Positions 53,486-61,442 of a stretch of DNA of 64,000 bases are shown here, in pieces. A program made the position numbers and the translations under genes. The notes beneath the pieces are model-generated. The model did not search any database. It was not told where the DNA came from and saw only the letters and a program-made list of their open reading frames with translations. Source of the DNA: UBA2882 sp045542735 (lineage in GTDB: Bacteria; Bacillota; Clostridia; Lachnospirales; Lachnospiraceae); NCBI GenBank assembly GCA_045542735.1, contig JAZQLQ010000019.1, positions 1 to 64,000 of the forward strand. The letters run 5' to 3'. Each line of letters starts with the position of its first letter. Within the stretch, counting starts at the first letter, position 1.

Positions 53486-54562
53486 TTAGCCAAGCTGAGC
53501 TGCTACTTCTGCTGCGAAGTCTTCGTTTTTCTTCTCCATTCCTTCACCAACTTCAAAACGAACGAAGTTTGTAACAGTAAGTGCTTTGTTCACAGACTCA
53601 AGATACTTTCCAACAGTCTGCTTTCCGTCTTCTGCTTTTACATAAACCTGGTCAAGAAGGCTGATTTCCTTGAGCTGTTTGGAAATACGTCCTTCAATCA
53701 TACCACTAAAAATCTTATCTCCAGCGATGTTTGCTTTATCCTGCATAGCAAGTTCGCTTAAAGTAGCCTTTGCAGCATCAGAAAGGAAATTGAACAAATA
53801 CTTGTCATTTTTCTTTTCTTCATAGATTGCAAGATCTTCCTCTGAGAATAATTTTCCTTCTACTGCCTTTGCAAACAAAGCGTTTAAAATCGGTTTGGGA
53901 AGAGATGCAGAATCATTCAATGAGCTGTCTACTGTGATGTCTCTCATTTTGTCAATTTCACTCTGTGCAATATCTGCTCTTCCGATATACTGGGGATTCA
54001 TAGCTGCAATCTGCATAGCAACGTTTACTAATGCTTCTTGCTCTGCGTCACCATTTGCTCCTGTAGCAGCAACCAAAACACCGATTTTTCCACCTGCATG
54101 AATATAAGTAGCTACACAATCTCCGGAGACCTTTGCAAATCTACGGAAAGATAATTTCTCGCCAATTGTAGATGTTTTTTCTATCAAAAGTTCCTGAAGA
54201 CCATTCATACCAAGAACTGCTTCTACATCTTCACCATTAGCACCACCATTTAAGCCTGATGCAAGTGCATTGTCTGCAACTGTCTGTACAAACTCCTGGA
54301 ATACTTCATTCTTTGCAACGAAGTCTGTCTCAGAGTTTACCTCAGCAACAACTGCTTCTGTACCGTTGGTTGCCACACGCGCAATACCTTCTGCTGCGAT
54401 TCTGCTTGCTTTTTTCTCTGCTTTTGCAGCACCGCTTTTTCTTAATAATTCTACTGCAGCGTCCATATCGCCGTCTGTTTCTGCAAGAGCTTTCTTACAG
54501 TCCATCATACCGGCGCCTGTCATTTCTCTTAATTCTTTTACCATGGATGCACTAATTGCCAT
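53486..54562 (-). CDS. tsf: Translation elongation factor Ts
   Basis: 358 aa guanine-nucleotide exchange factor for EF-Tu. N-terminal UBA-like domain with SMVKELREMTGAGMMDCKKAL; core TDFVAKNEVFQEFV; IHAGGKIGVLVA; and the C-terminal coiled-coil/subdomain. ATG 54562 (MAISASM) has GGAGG 8 nt upstream. It is longer than the ~290-aa enterobacterial protein, with extra sequence in the C-terminal half. Confidence 0.96.
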   Translation of the reverse strand: MAISASMVKELREMTGAGMMDCKKALAETDGDMDAAVELLRKSGAAKAEKKASRIAAEGIARVATNGTEAVVAEVNSETDFVAKNEVFQEFVQTVADNALASGLNGGANGEDVEAVLGMNGLQELLIEKTSTIGEKLSFRRFAKVSGDCVATYIHAGGKIGVLVAATGANGDAEQEALVNVAMQIAAMNPQYIGRADIAQSEIDKMRDITVDSSLNDSASLPKPILNALFAKAVEGKLFSEEDLAIYEEKKNDKYLFNFLSDAAKATLSELAMQDKANIAGDKIFSGMIEGRISKQLKEISLLDQVYVKAEDGKQTVGKYLESVNKALTVTNFVRFEVGEGMEKKNEDFAAEVAAQLG

Positions 54563-54602
54563 TTTATTTTCCTCCATTAAAAATCAATCTATTGTTTACT
54601 GA

Positions 54603-55325
54603 TTATTCAGCGTCTTCTGCAACTTCTTCTACAGCTTCTGCTTCACCCTGATTTGCTTCGATAACAGCATCTGCCATTTTGGAAACGATTAATTTAACTG
54701 CACGGATTGCATCATCGTTACCGGGAATTACGAAGTCAAGTTCTTCAGGATCACAGTTGGTGTCTGCCATACCGATTAATGTAATACCAAGTGCGTGAGC
54801 TTCCTGTACACAGATTTTTTCTTTCTTAGGGTCTACTACAAAGATAGCATCGGGAATCTGTTTCATTTCTTTGATTCCGCCTAAGTTTTTCTCTAATTTT
54901 TCCCACTCTTTCTTAAGAGCGATAACTTCTTTTTTAGGTAATACATCAAATGTACCATCTTCAGCCATAGTCTCGATAGCTTTTAATCTGTCAATACGGC
55001 TCTGGATAGTTTTGAAGTTTGTGAGCATACCGCCCAACCATCTTTCATTTACATAGAACATACCGCAACGCTCTGCTTCTGTTTTAACAGCATCCTGAGC
55101 CTGTTTTTTGGTACCTACGAAAAGTACTGTACCACCTGCGGATACGATCTGGGAGATTGCCTGGTAAGCTTCGTCAACTTTACCTACAGATGTCTGTAAG
55201 TCGATGATGTGGATACCATTTCTCTCTGTGTAGATGTAAGGAGCCATCTTAGGGTTCCATCTTCTTGTCTGATGTCCGAAATGAACACCTGCTTCTAATA
55301 ACTGTTTCATTGAAATAACGCTCAT
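54603..55325 (-). CDS. rpsB: 30S ribosomal protein S2
   Basis: 240 aa. Has MKQLLEAGVHFGHQTRRWNPKM, YIYTERNGIHIIDLQ, LFVGTKKQAQDAV, RWLGGMLTNFKTI and the C-terminal GNDDAIRAVKLI. ATG 55325 (MSVISMKQ) has GGAGG 8 nt upstream; an 81-residue extension into the leader is spurious. It is the first gene of the rpsB-tsf operon. Confidence 0.97.
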   Translation of the reverse strand: MSVISMKQLLEAGVHFGHQTRRWNPKMAPYIYTERNGIHIIDLQTSVGKVDEAYQAISQIVSAGGTVLFVGTKKQAQDAVKTEAERCGMFYVNERWLGGMLTNFKTIQSRIDRLKAIETMAEDGTFDVLPKKEVIALKKEWEKLEKNLGGIKEMKQIPDAIFVVDPKKEKICVQEAHALGITLIGMADTNCDPEELDFVIPGNDDAIRAVKLIVSKMADAVIEANQGEAEAVEEVAEDAE

Positions 55326-55452
55326 GTTTCTTACCTCCGTTTGGTTATTTGCTTCCGTATACATCCACTCTTGTGCCACCTCCGCGTTAAGAAGCACCGG
55401 CACGCAATCCGTATACGTGTTTATTGTTACTGTGCAGTCCGCAGACCGCAAC
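55326..55452 (-). promoter_or_regulatory. rpsB leader with possible structure
   Basis: An untranslated region of about 127 nt between the predicted start site and the rpsB ATG. It contains a possible stem (GTGCC paired with GGCAC) and a repeated GTATACGGA (two copies about 60 nt apart). S2 autoregulates through its leader in several bacteria; a similar role here is a guess. Confidence 0.35.
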
Positions 55453-55458
55453 GCATTG

Positions 55459-55487
55459 ATTTTATCACAAAGAAAGAGCAAGTTCAA
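55459..55487 (-). promoter_or_regulatory. Promoter of rpsB-tsf
   Basis: TTGAAC (55482-55487), 17-nt spacer, TAAAAT (55459-55464) on the minus strand. The -35 box falls inside the terminator hairpin of the preceding operon. Confidence 0.7.
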
Positions 55488-55511
55488 GGGGTTTTCCCTA
55501 AAAACCTGCTC
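55469..55511 (-). terminator. Terminator of the flagellar/chemotaxis operon
   Basis: On the minus strand GAGCA pairs with TGCTC, with an imperfect inner stem (AGGG/CCCC), followed by TTTCTTTG. It starts just after the stop of the MltG-like gene and overlaps the rpsB promoter. Confidence 0.55.
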
Positions 55512-55518
55512 ATTTTTG

Positions 55519-56082
55519 CTAATTTTTTCTTGTTGTAATTTCTTTGGCAATTTCTTCCAAAGATGCACCTACGGGAATCTCATGATTACCGGTAGCAATC
55601 CGTTTATCATAACCATTTTGACAGAGATAAACATCATATGCCGCAGCATCCTCAATCAGTCCTGCTTCCTGTAGTTTATTGGCTACAGTCCTGGAACCGT
55701 CACCACCATTTACCGTGATCACCACAAACTCTTCCACTGTCACACTCTCTTCGATATCCGGTTCGTTCTCTGCAGTTTCTTCTTCAACACCAATTTCTTC
55801 TTCCGGCGCTTCTACCATATCTTCCGGTTCATTCTCCGACACACTGCCAATATCATCATCCGATATATCACTTGACGCATCTTCCGATACCGTTTCTGAG
55901 TCATCTCCTCCGAGATCATCTGCCAGCACACCGTTTTGTTCAACCATGCCCATTTCCAGAGCGCGTTGTCTTATCTCTTCATCCGTCATAGGCTCTTTTT
56001 GTTTGGATATTGCAAAACCCATCAACAATGCAGTTACCACAATGCCGATTCCTAAGCCACGCATATAATATTTTAATTTCAC
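55519..56082 (-). CDS. Membrane protein with MltG/YceG N-terminal-like domain, lacking the catalytic domain
   Basis: 187 aa. One N-terminal membrane helix (about 9-26), then a very acidic S/E/D-rich linker (about 50-115), then a C-terminal domain: VVITVNGGDGSRTVANKLQEAGLI, FDVYL-like AAYDVYLCQNGYDKRIATGNHEIPVG and SLEEIAKEIT. That pattern matches the LysM-like N-terminal domain of the endolytic transglycosylase MltG, but no catalytic domain follows. GTG start; GAGGTGAT overlaps the end of the upstream gene. Last gene of the operon; it may bind wall glycan. Confidence 0.7.
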   Translation of the reverse strand: MKLKYYMRGLGIGIVVTALLMGFAISKQKEPMTDEEIRQRALEMGMVEQNGVLADDLGGDDSETVSEDASSDISDDDIGSVSENEPEDMVEAPEEEIGVEEETAENEPDIEESVTVEEFVVITVNGGDGSRTVANKLQEAGLIEDAAAYDVYLCQNGYDKRIATGNHEIPVGASLEEIAKEITTRKN

Positions 56083-56084
56083 AA

Positions 56085-56786
56085 CTACATCACCTCAAAC
56101 AAATCAATGACCAGATTGACTTCACCAACGCCAAGTCCCAACTCTTTTGCAATGGCCACATTTGATTTGCCCTGCTTATGCATCTTTAATATTAATTCAT
56201 TATTATTGGCTGTATCATCCCCGACCGTTTCTTCCTCTGGTACCGTTATCGGTTCTACCACCCGGTTCTCTTCAACCTGGACCTTTTCAAAGGAAATTGT
56301 CTCAAAGGATTTTTCTTTTATAACTGTTTCCGTAATCAATTCTTCCTGAATCAGTTTCGCAGCTGTCTCCAGTTCATTCTTGGTTTCTTTTGCTTTTGCA
56401 CTGGTTTTATCCACTTCTTTTGCAGTTTCAAACAAATTCTTTTGTTTATCATGAAGCATATCGTACAAAAACATGACTTCCTGATGACTTTTGTGTATAT
56501 CGCCAAGGACTGTCTCCGAAAACTCTGAGACTGCTGTTATCTTTTCATTGGACACTCTTTCCAAAGAACGTTCAGATTTTTCAACTGCATAAGAAAGCGT
56601 CTCATCTACCACATCCTGCAATTGTATCTTTGCCTCTTTCATCTGGGCATCAATAATTTCTTTGACTTTTTCTTCGCCCAGTTCCAAGCTTTGTTCTTCT
56701 ATATCCTTCTTGGATTCGGGAATAATAAAACTGGCAACAAATACCACCACTCCCAATATAAGGAGTACGATTTCCATTCCTGTCAT
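56085..56786 (-). CDS. DUF6115-like membrane-anchored coiled-coil protein
   Basis: 233 aa. A membrane helix at 3-22 (IVLLILGVVVFVASFII) precedes a long E/K-rich coiled coil (about 25-150) and an acidic segment. The C-terminal 35 residues read like a helix-turn-helix (LILKMHKQGKSNVAIAKELGLGVGEVNLVIDLF). This architecture is common in clostridial flagellar operons next to fliA; the function is unknown. A GGAG-like ribosome binding site precedes the ATG. Confidence 0.7.
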   Translation of the reverse strand: MTGMEIVLLILGVVVFVASFIIPESKKDIEEQSLELGEEKVKEIIDAQMKEAKIQLQDVVDETLSYAVEKSERSLERVSNEKITAVSEFSETVLGDIHKSHQEVMFLYDMLHDKQKNLFETAKEVDKTSAKAKETKNELETAAKLIQEELITETVIKEKSFETISFEKVQVEENRVVEPITVPEEETVGDDTANNNELILKMHKQGKSNVAIAKELGLGVGEVNLVIDLFEVM

Positions 56787-56801
56787 GATGTTCTCCTGTC
56801 A

Positions 56802-57119
56802 TTATACGGACATATCAAAATGTGATACTCCCTTTCTGACAACCTTTCCTTCCTTCGGAATCTCTTGCTTCTTACGGCCTGCTCCACCGTCACCGGCATA
56901 TTGACCTTTTCCTTTTTCTCTTGCATCTGCGTGGTTTTCGCTCTTAGACGCATCCTCACCGCGAACAACCTGATTGATTTTTTCATCAACCTTTTTTTCT
57001 ATATTTGTCTGTACATTGGACTGATCCACTGCAGACTTCATATTTTCCTGATGTTTAAAAGCCGTATAATCCTGGGTCCGCTGGATTCCTCCCTGCAACT
57101 CAATCATACTAATAGCCAT
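56802..57119 (-). CDS. Small hydrophilic protein of the flagellar operon (105 aa)
   Basis: 105 aa, charged and without membrane segments. It starts MAISMIELQGGIQRTQDYT, has a short helical middle (NIEKKVDEKINQVV), and a G/K-rich, probably disordered, C-terminal third. GGAGG lies 6-7 nt before the ATG. I do not recognise a characterised family. Its place between the FapA and DUF6115-like genes suggests a flagellar or motility-linked role. Confidence 0.7.
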   Translation of the reverse strand: MAISMIELQGGIQRTQDYTAFKHQENMKSAVDQSNVQTNIEKKVDEKINQVVRGEDASKSENHADAREKGKGQYAGDGGAGRKKQEIPKEGKVVRKGVSHFDMSV

Positions 57120-57130
57120 ATGACACCTCC

Positions 57131-58723
57131 CTAATAAGCTGTCACTTTAATATCACCGCGCTCTCTGATAAAGCGGCAATACTTTGTAGGATTCTTTACA
57201 ACCATGGATGCATCTCCGATGGCAATCTTTGTTCCTACATACACTTCATCCGACACCATAACACAGGCATTTCCCTGGTTTTGCATCAGATCATCCAGTT
57301 GTCTGAGTTCTCTGTGACTTGCCTCCAGCTGTTCTGTCTGTTGTTTATTGGCAACAGCCAAAGACTGAATATATTTCATCTGTTCCGGCGGGAATTTTTC
57401 ACCTTTTTTCAGTTTCTGGGTTGCATTGATCAAAATGGGCTGAATATTTTTGAGATTTTTATTCAACTCCATAATCTCTTTTTGTAACTGCTGAAATCTT
57501 GCCTTCTGCTCCGGATTTACGCCAACTTCTACTACAGTATCCGCTCCCATGGGTGAACCCAAGGTCTTGCAGCTAATCTTTTCGGTAGCACGTACAACAC
57601 CACCGGCGATAAAGCCTTTTCTACCATCTACCATAACTTCAGTCTGCGCATCCACATGGCTATGCAAAATGGATTCACTCTCTACATAGGCACCGGACTG
57701 GATGGTTGCATTCTCCGCAAACTTCAAAATAATTCTGCCGCCTGCCTTTAACACGCCTTTGCCCATACCGTTCATACCTCTGGCAATAATAATATCACCG
57801 TCAGTTTCAATGGTAGCACCTTCTACTACGCCACGGACTTCTACATTGCCTTTCGCCTTAATAGAAAATCCCGCCTGTACATTGCCTGTCACCAGTACAC
57901 TACCTTCAGACTCAATATTACCGGTAGCCGTTCCCACATTTTCTACTTCATAAACGTCGGAAACAAATACCTTATCTCCGGTCAGACACACATGTCCGTT
58001 TACTCCGGATGTAATCACACAGCCATCCTCAGATAACTTAATATTATTACCATATTTCAATGCCAAATGCTTAATATCACGAGGCTTGATAATCTCTCCA
58101 CATACATTGTGACCGGGAACTCCGGGCACTTCTTTATATAACCTGGCCAGTTCATCTCCCACTTTACAATGATTGATGGTATTTAAATGGAAAAAGTCCA
58201 CGGATCCGTCTTCATTTCTTGTGGGCTTTGTACTCAAATCTGTATTGAAGAAATATTCAATGCGGGCATCCTCACCATGCACCGGTTCCTGACCTCTTGC
58301 CACTACAATATCTTCACAATAGTTTCTCTTGGCAAGATATGCGTCAATTGCAGCTTCATCAACACCAAAAATAACCTTACGATGTTTTAAATCATTGATA
58401 ATTTCTTCTCTGCTTCCGATGGGAGAACCAATATTACTGGGGGGATAAAATCTTGCAATTGCCTCCATTTTATCCTCAGAAATGCGCAAGGTAAATGTCT
58501 CCTGCTCCGGCAAACCAGCCTTGGGAGATAACGGAACTACTATTTCTTTTTCCAAGCCCAATACCGCCTGATACAAAGACTTCATATCTACTACTTCAAC
58601 TTTTTTTAGTTGTAAATACTCAGTCAATTCACTGATATTAATTTTTTCACCACCATCTGTGGGTGGCACAAGGCGTAACGCCGTACCATTTGGCGCTGTC
58701 ATTAATTGAAAATAAGCATTCAT
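57131..58723 (-). CDS. FapA family (DUF342) protein
   Basis: 530 aa. N-terminal region (about 1-165), then a right-handed beta-helix-like core (about 170-370) with repeated G-N/D-V/I-x-x-x rungs such as GNIESEGSVLVTGNVQAG and IKAKGNVEVRGVVEGA. A coiled coil (about 395-465, KARFQQLQKEIMELNKNLKNI) and a short C-terminal domain follow. FapA-like proteins are often encoded beside fliA/cheD in Firmicutes; the role is unclear. GGAGG lies 7 nt before the ATG. Confidence 0.85.
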   Translation of the reverse strand: MNAYFQLMTAPNGTALRLVPPTDGGEKINISELTEYLQLKKVEVVDMKSLYQAVLGLEKEIVVPLSPKAGLPEQETFTLRISEDKMEAIARFYPPSNIGSPIGSREEIINDLKHRKVIFGVDEAAIDAYLAKRNYCEDIVVARGQEPVHGEDARIEYFFNTDLSTKPTRNEDGSVDFFHLNTINHCKVGDELARLYKEVPGVPGHNVCGEIIKPRDIKHLALKYGNNIKLSEDGCVITSGVNGHVCLTGDKVFVSDVYEVENVGTATGNIESEGSVLVTGNVQAGFSIKAKGNVEVRGVVEGATIETDGDIIIARGMNGMGKGVLKAGGRIILKFAENATIQSGAYVESESILHSHVDAQTEVMVDGRKGFIAGGVVRATEKISCKTLGSPMGADTVVEVGVNPEQKARFQQLQKEIMELNKNLKNIQPILINATQKLKKGEKFPPEQMKYIQSLAVANKQQTEQLEASHRELRQLDDLMQNQGNACVMVSDEVYVGTKIAIGDASMVVKNPTKYCRFIRERGDIKVTAY

Positions 58724-58745
58724 TCAGTTCACCTCCGCACCTTGG

Positions 58746-59516
58746 CTATTTATCTGTTAAAATACCCATATAGTCACCAAGCTTTACCTTCATCTTCGTC
58801 AAAGCTTTGGTATGTAACTGTGAAACTCTGGATTCGGACACTTCCAAAATCCGGCTGATTTCCTTCAACGTTAATTCTTCATAATAATAAAGTACAACTA
58901 CTTTTCTCTCTTTTTCTGTCAAGCTGTCCAGAGCATCTTTTAACTGCTCCTTTAGTTCTACCTGCTGTGCCACATCCTCCGGTACTTCAAATCCGGATGC
59001 ACCGACTTTATCACCAGCCAACTCCGGTCCGCCCTGCTCAATATACTCATTCAGACTGACTACACCGGTAATTTTCATCTGGGATTGCCAATCGGTATAT
59101 TCTTCATCAGAAATACCCAATCCTTTGGCAATCTCTTCATCCGTAGCTGTTTTTCCTGTAGTTGTCTCAATCTCACGGATTACAGAATCAATCTTTTTCT
59201 GTCGCTGGCGGATAGTACGTGGAATCCAATCCATTTTGCGGATCTGATCCAAAATCGCCCCACGGATTCTCAGGCTGGCATAGGTTTCAAACTTAACATC
59301 CTTACATGTATCAAACTTATCAATTGCATCAATCAATCCAAATACACCATAACCTACCAAATCATCATACTCTACATTATATCCAAGATACATGCTGAGT
59401 CTGCCGGCAACCAATTTAACCAGCGGTGCATATTCGATTATAATTTGTTCTCTCAATTCCTGACTCTTTAAGCGGTTATAATCCTGCCAGAGTCTTTTTC
59501 TAGCCGCTTCGTCCAT
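58746..59516 (-). CDS. fliA: Flagellar sigma factor FliA/SigD (sigma-28)
   Basis: 256 aa RNA polymerase sigma factor for late flagellar and chemotaxis genes. Region 2 has YAPLVKLVAGRLSMYLG and YDDLVGYGVFGLIDAIDKFD, then FETYASLRIRGAILDQIRKMDWIPR. Region 3 and region 4 (LTEKERKVVVLYYYEELTLKEISRILEVSESRVSQLHTKAL) follow. GGAGG lies 5 nt before the ATG. No flgM is seen in the window. Confidence 0.95.
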   Translation of the reverse strand: MDEAARKRLWQDYNRLKSQELREQIIIEYAPLVKLVAGRLSMYLGYNVEYDDLVGYGVFGLIDAIDKFDTCKDVKFETYASLRIRGAILDQIRKMDWIPRTIRQRQKKIDSVIREIETTTGKTATDEEIAKGLGISDEEYTDWQSQMKITGVVSLNEYIEQGGPELAGDKVGASGFEVPEDVAQQVELKEQLKDALDSLTEKERKVVVLYYYEELTLKEISRILEVSESRVSQLHTKALTKMKVKLGDYMGILTDK

Positions 59517-59544
59517 GGTAACCTCCGCAACCCATACCTATCTC

Positions 59545-59835
59545 TTATGCTTCGCCCTGTGACGTTACATCTTTGGTCGATTGCTCTTCTTCCTTCATTT
59601 CTTTTTCGATCACAGATCCTTCTTCTTGCTCTTCTTTTTCTTCTGCCTCTTTAATCTGTTCATCAAAGATATCCAATACTTTTTTAATACCCAATCCAAA
59701 TATATAAAAAAGAATTAAAACCCCTAAAAGAATCCATAACATTTCTGTCAGCTCAAAATCCCTGACATATGTAACAATACTTGCCACAGCCCCCGCTGTC
59801 AGCATCAGAATAATCGGAATTAATTTTCTGTTCAT
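59545..59835 (-). CDS. Small two-helix membrane protein of the flagellar operon (96 aa)
   Basis: 96 aa. Two hydrophobic segments (about 5-22 and 31-50) are followed by an acidic cytoplasmic tail of about 40 residues rich in E, K and Q. The start is 1 nt after the cheD stop and the ribosome binding site is weak, so coupling is likely. The family is unknown; similar small membrane proteins occur between cheD and fliA in relatives. Confidence 0.7.
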   Translation of the reverse strand: MNRKLIPIILMLTAGAVASIVTYVRDFELTEMLWILLGVLILFYIFGLGIKKVLDIFDEQIKEAEEKEEQEEGSVIEKEMKEEEQSTKDVTSQGEA

Positions 59836-59836
59836 A

Positions 59837-60322
59837 TTAAATCACTTTCTCCGGTTTGCCCACTGCCCGGATAATAAAATCTCCGGTTTCCGGATAAAAA
59901 ATAACGGTACGTCCATAATTCTCACCGGTTTCACTGGCCAAAATCGGAATCCTCATTTCGCCGAGTTTTTCCTTTACCGCCTCTACGTTACGGTCACCAA
60001 CCCGGACCATCGCCGATTTATTTTGGAACGCAAACATCTGTGCCCCACCTGCTATCTTTGCAACCAAACGGTTACGGGAAGCTCCGGCAGCCACAATACG
60101 TTTTACCAACTCTTCAATTCCTGTATCTGCAAATTTGGGAATATTGCTGTTATCCCTAATGGATTTACTGTCCGGAAGCATAATATGCGCCAGACCGCCA
60201 ATGCCGGTTCCGGGGTCGCGTATAGCTATTCCCACACAAGAACCGAGCCCCAGCGTCGTAATCCCGTCAGGACTTTTGCAGATATTCAAATCTGCCATTC
60301 CAACTTTTATAATTCCACTCAT
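59837..60322 (-). CDS. cheD: Chemoreceptor glutamine deamidase CheD
   Basis: 161 aa. Has the catalytic Cys and His motifs GLGSCVGIAIRDP and GGLAHIMLPDS, and later a Thr in ENYGRTVIF. It deamidates chemoreceptor glutamines and is controlled by CheC. It begins 2 nt after the cheC stop. Confidence 0.95.
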   Translation of the reverse strand: MSGIIKVGMADLNICKSPDGITTLGLGSCVGIAIRDPGTGIGGLAHIMLPDSKSIRDNSNIPKFADTGIEELVKRIVAAGASRNRLVAKIAGGAQMFAFQNKSAMVRVGDRNVEAVKEKLGEMRIPILASETGENYGRTVIFYPETGDFIIRAVGKPEKVI

Positions 60323-60324
60323 AC

Positions 60325-60936
60325 CTACATGCCTATGGCGGTCAATATCTTGTCATAAGATTCTAAATCAGGAACCAATACAAAATAACCGTCTAAATCC
60401 ACATCATCCGTAAATTGCGTCTGAATCAATAACATCTTATCTCCGACTTCACCAAACTCAATAGCCGGCACACTCAAAATAGCACCTGCCATATCAATAC
60501 TCAAATCCGGTACAGACGGCATGATCACCATATTGGTCAGTACCGACAAAGAATTCAGATAAGATGCAACAATAATGTTGCCGATTTCCTTTAATGCAGA
60601 CAGTTCCATCTCAGTAAACGGACCTTCTTCATTCATAGGCATCTGCATCAGTTTAGACACCAGACAATGAGCTGCTTTTTCTTCTAAAAGGAACATCATG
60701 CTTCCGGTAATATCACCTTCTACCAGCAGATACACACCTGCCATAATCTGTTCTTCGCCGCCCATCGCTGCGCCTACTTCCTGAAAGTCCAGCAATTTTA
60801 CTTGCGGGACTTTCATATCTACTTTACACTGTAACATCTGTGCCAATGCAGTGGTTGCATTACCGGCACCGATATTGCCGATCTCTCTCAACACATCAAA
60901 ATACTGTTGAGAATCATTTAAGTTAAAATTTTGCAT
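60325..60936 (-). CDS. cheC: CheY-P phosphatase CheC
   Basis: 203 aa with two phosphatase-type sites: LREIGNIGAGNATTALAQML near residue 15 and ALKEIGNIIVASYLNSLS near 112, each with E-x-x-N. Dephosphorylates CheY and binds CheD, encoded directly downstream. AGGTGG precedes the ATG. Confidence 0.94.
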   Translation of the reverse strand: MQNFNLNDSQQYFDVLREIGNIGAGNATTALAQMLQCKVDMKVPQVKLLDFQEVGAAMGGEEQIMAGVYLLVEGDITGSMMFLLEEKAAHCLVSKLMQMPMNEEGPFTEMELSALKEIGNIIVASYLNSLSVLTNMVIMPSVPDLSIDMAGAILSVPAIEFGEVGDKMLLIQTQFTDDVDLDGYFVLVPDLESYDKILTAIGM

Positions 60937-60957
60937 ATACCACCTAATTAAGGCAGA

Positions 60958-61428
60958 TTAGTTTGCCTTTTCTTTCTCTGCAAATACTAAGTTCATATCC
61001 AAAAGAGAGATTAATTCACCTTTGTCTTTTCCAACACCGGAAATAAAGTTTGCTTTTGTATCCTCTTTGGAATCATACGCCATTTTCTCAATCTGGTTTG
61101 TCTGTAAGGTAACAACCTCTTTTACCTCATCCACAAGCATACCAATCACTTCACCGTTATCCAGTCTGATGATAATAATACGTGTTTTTTTGGTAATTTC
61201 ATCTTCTTCCAATTCCATCTTGATACGAAGACTGACTACCGGAATAACCTCACCACGAAGATTGATTACACCTTTAATAAAATTGTGTACCTTGGGTACT
61301 CTGGTGATTCTCTGCATACGGACAATATTATCAATATACTTGATATCAATACCAAACTGCTCTTCACCAAATTTTACAACTATGTATTGAACACTACCCT
61401 GTACTTCGATTTCTCTTAATCCTTCCAT
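60958..61428 (-). CDS. cheW: Chemotaxis coupling protein CheW
   Basis: 156 aa. Bridges receptors to CheA. FGIDIKYIDNIVRM, HNFIKGVINLRGEVIPVVSLRIKM and IGMLVDEVKEVV are the family signatures. GGGGG lies about 6 nt before the ATG. It lies 15 nt after cheA. Confidence 0.95.
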   Translation of the reverse strand: MEGLREIEVQGSVQYIVVKFGEEQFGIDIKYIDNIVRMQRITRVPKVHNFIKGVINLRGEVIPVVSLRIKMELEEDEITKKTRIIIIRLDNGEVIGMLVDEVKEVVTLQTNQIEKMAYDSKEDTKANFISGVGKDKGELISLLDMNLVFAEKEKAN

Positions 61429-61442
61429 GCTACTACCCCCTC

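Noticed and set aside
55326..55568. 81-residue N-terminal extension of S2
   Set aside because: It covers the promoter and leader of rpsB and lacks a ribosome binding site; S2 homologues start at the MKQLLEAGVHFGH region.
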